Of a DNA stretch of 16,474 bases, positions 7,450 to 14,219 are shown in pieces. A program made the translations under genes and the position numbers. The notes beneath the pieces were generated by a model. It worked only from the letters and a program-made list of their open reading frames with translations, did not search any database and was not told where the DNA came from. The DNA is from Hyphomicrobiales bacterium. Lineage in GTDB: Bacteria; Pseudomonadota; Alphaproteobacteria; Rhizobiales; Xanthobacteraceae. The first letter of the stretch is position 1. Every line of letters starts with the position of its first letter. The stretch is taken from contig JAPLPC010000243.1 of assembly GCA_026400425.1 (NCBI GenBank), forward strand, positions 528 to 17,001, written 5' to 3'.

Positions 7450-7466
7450 GGCGCCGATCCGGCGCC
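7450..7466 (+). promoter_or_regulatory. GGCGCC-N5-GGCGCC repeat before the DUF1810 gene
   Basis: Two copies of the palindrome GGCGCC flank GATCC. The sequence can form a hairpin of six pairs with a five-base loop just before the ribosome binding site AAGGGAA (7473-7479). It could be an mRNA leader stem or a protein site, or chance in GC-rich DNA. Confidence 0.3.
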
Positions 7467-7486
7467 GGTTCGAAGGGAACGATCGT

Positions 7487-7948
7487 ATGGATCCCAAGCA
7501 TCACGTCGGTTTCGATCTGCAACGCTTCGTCCAAGCCCAGCAGCCGATATATGCGACGGCCCTCGCCGAACTGGCCGCGGGCGAAAAACGATCGCACTGG
7601 ATGTGGTTTATCTTTCCCCAAGCCGACGGACTTGGGCATAGCGAAATGGCACGGCGCTATGCGCTGCGCTCGCTCGACGAAGCAATCGGCTATCTCGCGC
7701 ATCCGCTGCTCGGAGCGCGGCTGGTCGAATGCACAGGGGCGGTGCTGCGGCATACCGATCGATCCGCCCATGCCATCTTCGGCGCGCCCGACGACGCCAA
7801 GTTTCGGTCGTGCATGACATTGTTCGCCACGGCGGACCGATCCGGCGGTGTGTATCGCGAGGCGCTGCAGTCGTTCTTTTCAGGGCAGCGCGATGACAAG
7901 ACCGAGCGTATCATCAGCGATTGGCAACACCGCCACCCGCGTCGCTAA
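7487..7948 (+). CDS. DUF1810-family protein
   Basis: A cytoplasmic protein of 153 residues without signal peptide or membrane segment. It shows the family's hallmark blocks: FDLQRFVQAQ near the N-terminus, KRSHWMWFIFPQADGLGHSEMARRYAL, the LGARLVECTGAVL segment, IFGAPDDAKFRSCMTLF, and the C-terminal DDKTERIISDW. The family is widespread, small and of unknown biochemical role; some members are called calpastatins in databases, a label with no support here. AAGGGAA eight bases before the ATG supports this start, although the frame stays open back to 7250 inside mntH. It diverges from mntH and converges on the ClpP-like gene with 14 bases between stops. Confidence 0.9.
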   Translation: MDPKHHVGFDLQRFVQAQQPIYATALAELAAGEKRSHWMWFIFPQADGLGHSEMARRYALRSLDEAIGYLAHPLLGARLVECTGAVLRHTDRSAHAIFGAPDDAKFRSCMTLFATADRSGGVYREALQSFFSGQRDDKTERIISDWQHRHPRR

Positions 7949-7962
7949 CAGCTTGGCGTCGA

Positions 7963-8562
7963 TCAGAGCACGGCCCGGATCAGGCCGAGCGCCTGAGCTT
8001 CCTGAGCTTCGAGATACCAGTTGCTCGGCGCTTTCTTCAGAAGCTCTTCCATCGTGATGCGCGAACCGCTCACCAGATTTTCGAAACCTTCGTTCTGGAT
8101 CGCGATGGAGCATTTGATCTCGTTCAACGTCGCTTCGACAGAGGCGAGACACGCGGTCAAAGGGCCGTCGAAAGTGACCGTCTTGCTGAGTTTGCGTTCG
8201 TGGATCATCAGCCGGCTGCCGCGGGCGACATAACGGTTATCACGCGCAAAAAAGCTCATGAAGGTGACGCCGGCGGAATAGATCGCCGCCTTGCCGAGAA
8301 AGACAAAATGGCGCTCGGGATAGATCTCGCTGTGAAAACGGATATCCTCACCCATCATGCGCGCGACTTCCGGATCGCCACCGAGCGTCGAGATTTCGAC
8401 GACGACGAGCTGCCTGTCTTGCGCATCATCGAGCTGCGCGCGGAACTGCTTGTACATGTCATAATCGACACTTCCGGACAGCAGCACGGCCGGCGACTGA
8501 AAGTCGCCTGCCTGTAACGGCGTATCGGACGTCTTCTGGTCGTCGGGCTTGCGCTTGCTCAT
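7963..8562 (-). CDS. ClpP-fold serine protease-like protein, altered triad
   Basis: A protein of 199 residues with the ClpP/crotonase fold pattern. The oxyanion-type turn STLGGD is at 58-63, a GKAAIYSAG block carries the putative nucleophile S96, and LMIHE carries H121. The Ser-His distance (25 residues) equals that of E. coli ClpP. Aligning the C-terminal block SNWYLEAQEAQALGLI with ClpP RDRFLSAPEAVEYGLV places N181 where ClpP has its catalytic Asp, and about 11 extra residues lie between His and this position. It has no signal peptide. It may be a weak or non-classical protease or a scaffold. Its start overlaps the stop of the preceding one-helix membrane protein by four bases (ATGA), so the two are translated together and probably act together at the membrane. 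Confidence 0.85.
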   Translation of the reverse strand: MSKRKPDDQKTSDTPLQAGDFQSPAVLLSGSVDYDMYKQFRAQLDDAQDRQLVVVEISTLGGDPEVARMMGEDIRFHSEIYPERHFVFLGKAAIYSAGVTFMSFFARDNRYVARGSRLMIHERKLSKTVTFDGPLTACLASVEATLNEIKCSIAIQNEGFENLVSGSRITMEELLKKAPSNWYLEAQEAQALGLIRAVL

Positions 8563-8774
8563 TTCGGCTGCACCGGCGCCTTGCCCAGATCATTTTCGTG
8601 CATTGGAGCATTCTGTGGTTTGACCTGCCCGGTCTGCTCGTTCTTCAGGTCCACCGCATGCTGCATGTTCATGCCGACAAACGTCACGACGATCATAAGC
8701 GCAACGACGATGCCAGCTATGACGATAAATTTTCCTGCGCCCTTGGGCGGCGGGCTCGGGTTCGGTGTCGGCAA
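8559..8774 (-). CDS. Small single-helix membrane protein coupled to the ClpP-like gene
   Basis: A protein of 71 residues: a Pro-rich N-terminus (MPTPNPSPPPKGAGK), one membrane helix at about 16-35 (FIVIAGIVVALMIVVTFVGM), then a polar tail of about 36 residues rich in Asn, Gln and Lys. The start is TTG at 8774, supported by AGGAG six bases upstream; no ATG serves. It ends in an ATGA overlap with the ClpP-like gene. It may anchor or feed that protein at the inner membrane. A stress-type promoter sequence lies 27 bases before the start. I do not recognise a named family. Confidence 0.8.
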   Translation of the reverse strand: MPTPNPSPPPKGAGKFIVIAGIVVALMIVVTFVGMNMQHAVDLKNEQTGQVKPQNAPMHENDLGKAPVQPK

Positions 8775-8801
8775 GATCGTCTCCTATCGTGATACCAAGG
8801 C

Positions 8802-8826
8802 AACACGAATGGGCGCCCGCAGTTCC
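8802..8826 (-). promoter_or_regulatory. EcfG-type promoter of the ClpP-like operon
   Basis: On the minus strand, GGAAC (8826-8822) and GTT (8804-8802) are separated by 17 bases, the arrangement known for the alphaproteobacterial general stress sigma factor EcfG (GGAAC-N16/17-CGTT; here the fourth -10 base is T instead of C). It ends 27 bases before the TTG start, leaving room for a short leader with the ribosome binding site. Confidence 0.6.
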
Positions 8827-8854
8827 CGTCCCCGTCGAGGACGAGCCACAGCTT

Positions 8855-9013
8855 TTAATGCGTCTTGCTGTCATTCCATTTTTCGAGATCCGGTTTGCTC
8901 TTCGGATCATACTGGTCTTTCTCCGGCGGGCCTTTCCATGGCTCGTCGGTCTGCTTCGGGCTGTCCCAGTCTGTCTTCTGGCGCGGATCGTCTTTCGGGG
9001 TTTCTTTGCTCAT
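8855..9013 (-). CDS. 52-residue hydrophilic protein at the end of the pao operon
   Basis: MSKETPKDDPRQKTDWDSP... is extremely polar, rich in Lys, Asp, Pro and Trp, with no membrane segment, cysteine or signal peptide, and is probably disordered. The ribosome binding site GAGGAAG lies six bases before the ATG. The gene begins 10 bases after the stop of the molybdenum-subunit gene on the same strand, so it is very likely co-transcribed. The composition recalls small hydrophilic stress proteins of alphaproteobacteria. No named family recognised; function unknown. Confidence 0.75.
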   Translation of the reverse strand: MSKETPKDDPRQKTDWDSPKQTDEPWKGPPEKDQYDPKSKPDLEKWNDSKTH

Positions 9014-9023
9014 TCCGGCTTCC

Positions 9024-11279
9024 TCAAGATAGTGGCGGCGCAGTGAGAATCTTGTCGATGGTAATTGGGAAATCGCGTACGCGTTTCCCGGTGGCGTGGA
9101 AAATGGCATTGGCGACGGCGGCCGCGGTGCCGACGATGCCGATTTCGCCGAGCCCCTTGACGCCGATCGGGCTGACCTTGTCGTCCTGCTCATCGACGAA
9201 GATGACTTCGATATCCTCGACGTCAGCATGCGCGGGGATGTGATACTCGGCAAAATTCGCGTTCATGATCTTGCCGAGGCGATGGTCGGTCATACCCTCT
9301 TCATGCAACGCCATGCCGATCCCCATCACCACGCCGCCCAGGATCTGGCTGCGCGCGGTCTTCGGGTTGAGGATCCTGCCGGCGGCGGCGGCACAGACGA
9401 CACGGGTCACGCGGACCACGCCGAGATCCTCATCGACCTGCACTTCCGCGAACACGGCGGAATGCGTGTAGCTGATATAATTCATCATCTGGATGAGGCT
9501 TGGACTGACCTTGCCCTGTTCGGTGAGCTCGCTCAATCCGGCGGCATGCATGATCTCGGATATGGCGAGACCGCGTGCAGGATCGTCCTTGCGGAAGATG
9601 CGACGTCCCTCCAGCGCGACATCGTCGAAACTCGCATCCGCCAGCGGCGAATTCGCCATCTTGGTCGCGAGCTTGAACAAGGATTGCTTGAGCGCATCGC
9701 AAGCGGCCTGTACCGCAGAGCCGTTCGACGCGGCAGTCCACGATCCACCCTCCACAGGTGACATCGGAAGGCTGGAGTCGCCAATGCGTGCCTGCACATC
9801 CTCAAGCGGCAGCCCGAACGCGTCGGCGCCGATCTGGGTCAGGATCGTCCAGGTGCCGGTGCCGATATCGGAGGCTGCTGTCGCCACTTCGAGGGTGCCG
9901 TCTTGCTTAAGCGTTGCGCTGGCCTGCGCCTTCTGCAGGAACGCATCCCATATGCCGGTCGATACGCCCCAACCAACCAGCTGGCGCCCGTCCCTCATCG
10001 CCCGCGGCTGCTGCGCGCGACGCTCCCAGCCGAACGCGGCAGCGCCCGCGCGGTAGCACTCCATCAGCGCCTTGGAGGTAAACTCCTTATTGGTGTTCTC
10101 ATCCTTCTGCGCAAAGTTGATGCGCCGCATTTCCAGCGGATCGATGCCGAGTTCGTAAGCCAACTCGTCCAGCGCGCATTCCATGGCCGTGACGCCGATC
10201 GCAGCGCCGGGTGCGCGCATGTCACAGGGAGTCGCGGTGTTGAGCTTGGCCAGTTGATAGGTCAGTTTGACGTTGTCGCAGTGATACATCAGGCCAGACC
10301 AGTTCACGACGGCTTCCTGATAATCCTCGTAATGCGATGTGGCGGCAACCGCATCATGCATGATCGATTGCAGGCGCCCGTCGCGATCCGCGGCCAGCGA
10401 GACCGTCTGATAGTTGTCCGGGCGGTAGCCGATATGGAACATCTGCTTGCGCGTCATGGTGACACGGACAGAGCGTTCCAGTTCGAGGCTGGCCATGACG
10501 GCGAAGAACAGCTGGTGCTGCGGACGCAGGCCCGAACCGAAGGCACCGCCGACATAGTGATTGACCACGCGGACATCGTCGCCACTGAGGCCAAATACGG
10601 AGGTGACATAGCCCTGCGCATTCTGCGAACCTTGCGTCTTGTCGTAGATGGTGAGCTTGCCCCCCTGTTCGTACACGCAGGTCGAGCCGAACATTTCCAT
10701 GGGATTGTGGTGTTCGGGATTGATGCGGTAGTCACGGCTGATCTTCACGGGCGCATCAGCATAGGCCTGCTCGGCAGCGCCGCGCGGATCGGGCGGCGGC
10801 GGAATGCCACTGCGCTTCTCGGGCGGCACATAGGCCTCGTTCCGCTTGCGCGCGAGCTCTGTGCAATGCGGATCGGCTTCGTAGGCGATTGCGATCAGCG
10901 ACGCCGCATCGCGCGCCGCCTCGAATGTCTCGGCGACGACAAGCGCCACCGGCTGGCCGTCGAACAGGATACGATCCGAGTGCAACGGGCGGAACGGATG
11001 TCCGGGCGGTGCCACGTCGTCGCGCCACTTGCGATCGAGCCACGCGGCCTTGCCGCGATTTTCGTGCGTAAAAATCTCCACCACACCGGGCATGCGACGC
11101 GCGGCTGTCAAATCCATTGATGAAATATGGCCGGCTGCGATCGTGCTGCTCACGATGTAGCCGTACAACATACCGTTCGTGGAATATTCGGCCGCATATT
11201 GCGCCTTGCCGGTGACCTTGAGGCGGCCATCGACGCGGCTGGTAGGGCGCCCGACATGCAGTTGTTCGATCACTGACAT
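9024..11279 (-). CDS. paoC: Molybdenum-cofactor subunit of aldehyde oxidoreductase
   Basis: Large catalytic subunit of a xanthine oxidase-family enzyme, closest by architecture to E. coli PaoC (YagR), which oxidises aldehydes to acids. Length 751 residues. The N-terminal RVDGRLKVTGKAQYAAE block, cofactor motif GGAFGSG (244-250), CDMRAPGAA (MRAPG at 354-358) and the active-site Glu E712 in GVKGLGEIG are all present. The gene begins 10 bases after the FAD-subunit stop; AAGGA lies seven bases before the ATG at 11279, which is preferred over the adjoining GTG at 11282. It needs a molybdopterin cytosine dinucleotide cofactor; no PaoD-type maturation chaperone is in the window. Substrate range cannot be read from sequence. 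Confidence 0.92.
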   Translation of the reverse strand: MSVIEQLHVGRPTSRVDGRLKVTGKAQYAAEYSTNGMLYGYIVSSTIAAGHISSMDLTAARRMPGVVEIFTHENRGKAAWLDRKWRDDVAPPGHPFRPLHSDRILFDGQPVALVVAETFEAARDAASLIAIAYEADPHCTELARKRNEAYVPPEKRSGIPPPPDPRGAAEQAYADAPVKISRDYRINPEHHNPMEMFGSTCVYEQGGKLTIYDKTQGSQNAQGYVTSVFGLSGDDVRVVNHYVGGAFGSGLRPQHQLFFAVMASLELERSVRVTMTRKQMFHIGYRPDNYQTVSLAADRDGRLQSIMHDAVAATSHYEDYQEAVVNWSGLMYHCDNVKLTYQLAKLNTATPCDMRAPGAAIGVTAMECALDELAYELGIDPLEMRRINFAQKDENTNKEFTSKALMECYRAGAAAFGWERRAQQPRAMRDGRQLVGWGVSTGIWDAFLQKAQASATLKQDGTLEVATAASDIGTGTWTILTQIGADAFGLPLEDVQARIGDSSLPMSPVEGGSWTAASNGSAVQAACDALKQSLFKLATKMANSPLADASFDDVALEGRRIFRKDDPARGLAISEIMHAAGLSELTEQGKVSPSLIQMMNYISYTHSAVFAEVQVDEDLGVVRVTRVVCAAAAGRILNPKTARSQILGGVVMGIGMALHEEGMTDHRLGKIMNANFAEYHIPAHADVEDIEVIFVDEQDDKVSPIGVKGLGEIGIVGTAAAVANAIFHATGKRVRDFPITIDKILTAPPLS

Positions 11280-11289
11280 CACTGCTTCC

Positions 11290-12300
11290 TTACTGAATCA
11301 CTTTGTCGGATTGGTTCTGCGGCATGCCGGCGGCAGCCTGTGCGAGCGCACGCGCAATGGCACGGGTTGCGAGCTCGATCTTGAAGTCGTTCTCGCCCTG
11401 CCCCTTTGCGTCGCGCAAAATGAGCTGAGCCACGGCTTCGAACACACGCGGCTCCGGCGCCTGCCCGCGCAGCGATTGCTCGGCTTCAACGTCGCGCCAC
11501 GGCTTGTGAGCGACGCCGCCGAGCGCGATACGCGCGTCCTTGATTGTGCCGTTCTCGATCTGCAGCGCCGCTGCCACCGACACCAGCGCAAAGGCATAGG
11601 ACAGCCGGTCGCGCAGCTTCAAATAGGTGAAATGACTGCCGAACTGTGGTGCCGGAATAGCGACGGCAGTGATGAGCTCGCCCTGCTGCAGCGTATTGTC
11701 GCGCTCGGGCATATCGCCCGGCAGACGATGAAACTCCGCAAACGGAATCTCGCGCTGTCCCTGCGGGCCTTCCACCTCGACGGTGGCGCCGAGCACCGCC
11801 AACGCCACGCACATATCCGATGGATGCACGGCAATGCAGGCGCTGCTTGCGCCGAGAATGGCATGGATCCGGTTGACGCCGCCGATGGCAGAGCATCCGC
11901 TGCCGGGCGCACGCTTGTTGCAGGCTGTCGATGGATCATAGAAATAATAGCAGCGTGTACGCTGTAGGAGATTGCCACCGGTCGTGGCGGCATTGCGCAG
12001 CTGCGGCGACGCTCCTGCGAGGATCGCGCTCGCCAACAGCGGCCAGCGCGCCTGCACGTCGGGATGCCAGGCGAGGTCAGAATTGCTGACCAGCGCACCC
12101 ACGCGCAGTTTATCCCCGGACACCTCGATCGATTTCAACGGCAGTCGGTTGATATCTACCACCAACGCCGGTCTCGCCACGTCGTATTTCATTAGATCGA
12201 CGAGATTGGTGCCGCCTGCCAGCGCGCGCGCGTCGGGATTGGCGAGCGCCGTAATGGCGTCCGCGACCGTATCGGGCCGAACGTAATCGTAGCGGTTCAT
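11290..12300 (-). CDS. paoB: FAD subunit of aldehyde oxidoreductase with extra Fe-S site
   Basis: Medium subunit of 336 residues carrying electrons through FAD. The FAD-binding loop ALAGGTNLVDLMK (about 27-38) and LRNAATTGGNLLQ (101-113) are typical. It also has a cysteine-rich insertion RCYYFYDPSTACNKRAPGSGC (C117, C127, C136) followed by C155, matching the extra [4Fe-4S] cluster known in PaoB and in the 4-hydroxybenzoyl-CoA reductase beta subunit; C155 as fourth ligand is my inference. Its ATG overlaps the stop of the iron-sulfur gene by four bases (ATGA), so translation is coupled. Confidence 0.92.
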   Translation of the reverse strand: MNRYDYVRPDTVADAITALANPDARALAGGTNLVDLMKYDVARPALVVDINRLPLKSIEVSGDKLRVGALVSNSDLAWHPDVQARWPLLASAILAGASPQLRNAATTGGNLLQRTRCYYFYDPSTACNKRAPGSGCSAIGGVNRIHAILGASSACIAVHPSDMCVALAVLGATVEVEGPQGQREIPFAEFHRLPGDMPERDNTLQQGELITAVAIPAPQFGSHFTYLKLRDRLSYAFALVSVAAALQIENGTIKDARIALGGVAHKPWRDVEAEQSLRGQAPEPRVFEAVAQLILRDAKGQGENDFKIELATRAIARALAQAAAGMPQNQSDKVIQ

Positions 12301-12803
12301 TCTGCTGCCTCCTTCATGGCAGCGCGCGACTGCATGACGTCTTCGATCGCATCGGCAATGTTCGTGTAGGCGCCACAGCGACACAGATTGCCGCTCATAT
12401 GCTCGCGGATCTCGGCCCTGCTGTGCGTATGCCCTTCCGCCAACAATCCTGCGGCCGAGCAAATCTGACCCGGCGTGCAATAGCCGCACTGGAAGGCATC
12501 GTGCTTGATGAAAGATGCTTGCAGCGGATGCAACTGGCCGTCGTCCGCCAGCCCTTCGATGGTCGTGATCTCCGCGCCATCGCGGGTCACGGCGAGCTGC
12601 AAACAGGAATTGATGCGTTGGCCATCGATGAGCACGGTGCATGCACCGCATTGGCCTTGGTCGCAGCCCTTCTTCGCCCCGGTGAGCGACAGTCGTTCAC
12701 GCAACAAATCGAGCAACGTCACCCATGGCTCAATCGCGAGCTGATGGCGCTGTCCGTTGACGGTGAGTGAAATTGGAATTCGGGAGCTTGCAAATTGATC
12801 CAC
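12297..12803 (-). CDS. paoA: [2Fe-2S] subunit of aldehyde oxidoreductase, no Tat signal
   Basis: Small subunit of 168 residues that passes electrons from the molybdenum centre to FAD. All eight cluster cysteines are in place: C47, C52, C55 and C67 (CDQGQCGACTVLIDG) for the plant-type cluster and C106, C109, C141 and C143 (CGYCTPGQ...CRCGAY) for the second. The GTG start at 12803 is chosen because GAGG lies six bases upstream and an EcfG-type promoter ends 27 bases before it. The longer in-frame extension to 13058 would cross that promoter and has no Tat motif. E. coli PaoA has a twin-arginine signal; none is present here, so this enzyme is probably cytoplasmic. Confidence 0.92.
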   Translation of the reverse strand: MDQFASSRIPISLTVNGQRHQLAIEPWVTLLDLLRERLSLTGAKKGCDQGQCGACTVLIDGQRINSCLQLAVTRDGAEITTIEGLADDGQLHPLQASFIKHDAFQCGYCTPGQICSAAGLLAEGHTHSRAEIREHMSGNLCRCGAYTNIADAIEDVMQSRAAMKEAAE

Positions 12804-12830
12804 GGCAGCCTCGCTATGCGTTTGGCTTAG

Positions 12831-12855
12831 AACCGTTTTAAACGCAGCATGTTCC
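12831..12855 (-). promoter_or_regulatory. EcfG-type promoter of the pao operon
   Basis: On the minus strand, GGAAC (12855-12851) is followed after 17 bases by GTT (12833-12831), with GGTT as the full -10. It ends 27 bases before the GTG of paoA, the same distance as in the ClpP-like operon. The spacing fits the consensus for general stress sigma factors. Confidence 0.6.
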
Positions 12856-13008
12856 CAGCAAACGCTGCTGCTTTCTTCGCCATCGGCATCGTCTGCGCAC
12901 CGCTCTCTGCAAATCGCATCATCGCGCAAGTTGGGAAGAGCACGACGCGCCAGTGTTGCGGTACTCGGCGGCCGTGCCCGACCACCACGCCATCGACAGC
13001 GACGCGGC

Positions 13009-13033
13009 GGAACTGGTCGGCACATCTGTTGTT
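13009..13033 (+). promoter_or_regulatory. EcfG-type promoter of the DUF2177 operon
   Basis: GGAAC (13009-13013), 17 bases, then GTT (13031-13033; TGTT as full -10). It lies 19 bases before the ATG at 13053, so the leader would be only about 12-13 bases but would still contain the GGAGG-like ribosome binding site. It shares the 249-base divergent region with the pao promoter. Confidence 0.55.
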
Positions 13034-13052
13034 GGGTCGGAGTGGAGGCATC

Positions 13053-13454
13053 ATGCATTACGCAATCATTTATTTGAGCACGCTCGCAGTCTTACTCCCC
13101 CTCGATTTCGCGTTCCTCGCAACCATCGGGCAAAGGATGTACGTCGCGCATATTGGCGACCTGATGCTCGACCAACCGCGGCTGTCGGCCGCGGTGCTCT
13201 TTTATGCGCTCTATCTTGCGGGCATCGTGATCTTCGTGAACGGCAGTGATCCCGCCAACTGGTCGGGCAATCTGCTGCGCGGCGCGCTGTTCGGGCTGTT
13301 TTGCTACGCGACCTTCGCTTTGACGAATATGGCGATCCTGAAATCATGGCAGTGGTCGCTCGTCATTCCCGACGTGGCCTGGGGCATGGTGCTTACGGCT
13401 GTTGCTGCATCGCTCGGCGGCCTCCTCGCCAACTGGATTTCGGCACGCTTCTGA
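13053..13454 (+). CDS. DUF2177-family membrane protein
   Basis: A protein of 133 residues with four hydrophobic segments at about 3-26, 45-62, 74-95 and 106-128. The family landmarks are present: LDFAFLATIGQRMY after the first helix, the IGDLM...PRLSAAVLFYALYLAGIVIFV block, RGALFGLFCYATFALTNMAILKSW, and VIPDVAWGMVLTAVAASLG. It is an inner-membrane protein of unknown role. A GGAGTGGAGG stretch before the ATG serves as ribosome binding site. An open frame extends upstream to 12849 but contains the promoter and does not look coding. The next gene begins 10 bases after the stop. Confidence 0.9.
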   Translation: MHYAIIYLSTLAVLLPLDFAFLATIGQRMYVAHIGDLMLDQPRLSAAVLFYALYLAGIVIFVNGSDPANWSGNLLRGALFGLFCYATFALTNMAILKSWQWSLVIPDVAWGMVLTAVAASLGGLLANWISARF

Positions 13455-13464
13455 GGAGCCTTGG

Positions 13465-13680
13465 ATGTCAGACGCTTATGACTACTATCTGTCCCACGCC
13501 GTCGTCGCGACGCGGAAAGCTAGACAGATGCCCCACGGCCCGATCCGGGACAAGCAACGCACTGTGGCGCGGGTCTATCACCTGCTGGCCAAGGAGGCGG
13601 CGTTCGCCTCGAACGTCCAATACATCGGCGACTTCCGTGGCGCCCGCAAAGCCGAAAGACTCATCTCCCGCAGCAATTGA
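13465..13680 (+). CDS. Small basic conserved-type protein, 71 residues
   Basis: MSDAYDYYLSHAVVATRKARQMP... is basic and soluble, with no membrane helix, signal peptide or cysteine. Two likely helices are visible (about 26-46, RDKQRTVARVYHLLAKEAAFA, and the C-terminal FRGARKAERLIS). GAGGAG precedes the ATG by seven bases, and the gene starts 10 bases after the DUF2177 stop, so they form an operon. I recall similar short proteins in Bradyrhizobium genomes but cannot name a family or function. Confidence 0.78.
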   Translation: MSDAYDYYLSHAVVATRKARQMPHGPIRDKQRTVARVYHLLAKEAAFASNVQYIGDFRGARKAERLISRSN

Positions 13681-13727
13681 CTGCCGCCCAGCAGGGCGAC
13701 GGCTGACACGCCAACAGGAGAAGTAAA

Positions 13728-14165
13728 ATGGTAATCAGACATCTGGCGATCGCGATGACCACAGTCATGGTCCTCACCGGTAGCGCCCTCGCGCAAGGCG
13801 GTGGTGGAGGCGGAGGTGGCGGCGGCGCAGGCGGCAGCGCAGGCGGAGGCGGCGCAGGTGGTGGCGGATCGGCCTCCGGCTCAGGCACAAGTTCGGGGCC
13901 AAGCTCGGGTGTTGGCCCGGCGGCCAATGGCACCGCGGCCGGGGTGACCGGTGACGGGTCAGGCCTTACCGGAGGCAATGCCGGGCGCGGCGGCAACGCG
14001 TTCGGGGTCAATTCGCCGATCGGAAATAACGGGTTGGCTAACTCGCCGACGACGTCGGGGTCCGCAAGCCGAAACGGTCAGGCGGTGTCCCCCTCGACCC
14101 AGTCGCTCAGCGACCCCAGCAATACCGGTGTGATGCCATCGCGTGGTTCATCCAGCAAACGCTGA
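13728..14165 (+). CDS. Secreted glycine/serine-rich low-complexity protein
   Basis: A protein of 145 residues. A clear signal peptide (MVIRHLAIAMTTVMVLTGSALA, cleavage expected after ALA before Q23) is followed by a run of about ten glycines and Gly/Ala/Ser/Asn-rich sequence to the end, finishing SSSKR. It has no cysteine or known domain and is predicted periplasmic or secreted and disordered. A ribosome binding site (AGGAGAAG) precedes the ATG. It follows the 71-residue gene by 47 bases and might share its transcript. The base composition of the glycine run invites length change by slippage. Confidence 0.8.
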   Translation: MVIRHLAIAMTTVMVLTGSALAQGGGGGGGGGGAGGSAGGGGAGGGGSASGSGTSSGPSSGVGPAANGTAAGVTGDGSGLTGGNAGRGGNAFGVNSPIGNNGLANSPTTSGSASRNGQAVSPSTQSLSDPSNTGVMPSRGSSSKR

Positions 14166-14177
14166 GCAAGAGGTGAC

Positions 14178-14204
14178 GTGGTGATGGACGTGCTCCATGA
14201 CCAC
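14178..14204. terminator. Hairpin between convergent genes
   Basis: GTGGTGATGGA (14178-14188) and TCCATGACCAC (14194-14204) pair at 10 of 11 positions around the loop CGTGC. It lies between the stop of the glycine-rich gene and the stop of the HNH-like gene, so it could act in both directions. There is no T run. Confidence 0.45.
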
Positions 14205-14219
14205 TGCCCGGCTTTCGAG

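Noticed and set aside
7378..7497. 40-residue N-terminal extension of MntH
   Set aside because: It would overlap the divergent DUF1810 start and the paired TTGCAA sites; Nramp proteins do not need it.
9903..11120. 405-residue open frame antisense to paoC
   Set aside because: A shadow of the molybdenum-subunit gene; the paoC frame contains all expected motifs.
12827..13054. 75-residue minus-strand frame ending MAKKAAAFAGNMLRLKRF
   Set aside because: It briefly looked like a small basic protein, but it covers both divergent promoters and resembles nothing known.
12804..13058. Upstream extension of paoA that might hold a signal peptide
   Set aside because: It would cross the EcfG-type promoter, is Arg/Pro/Cys-rich without a twin-arginine and hydrophobic pattern, and lacks a good ribosome binding site.
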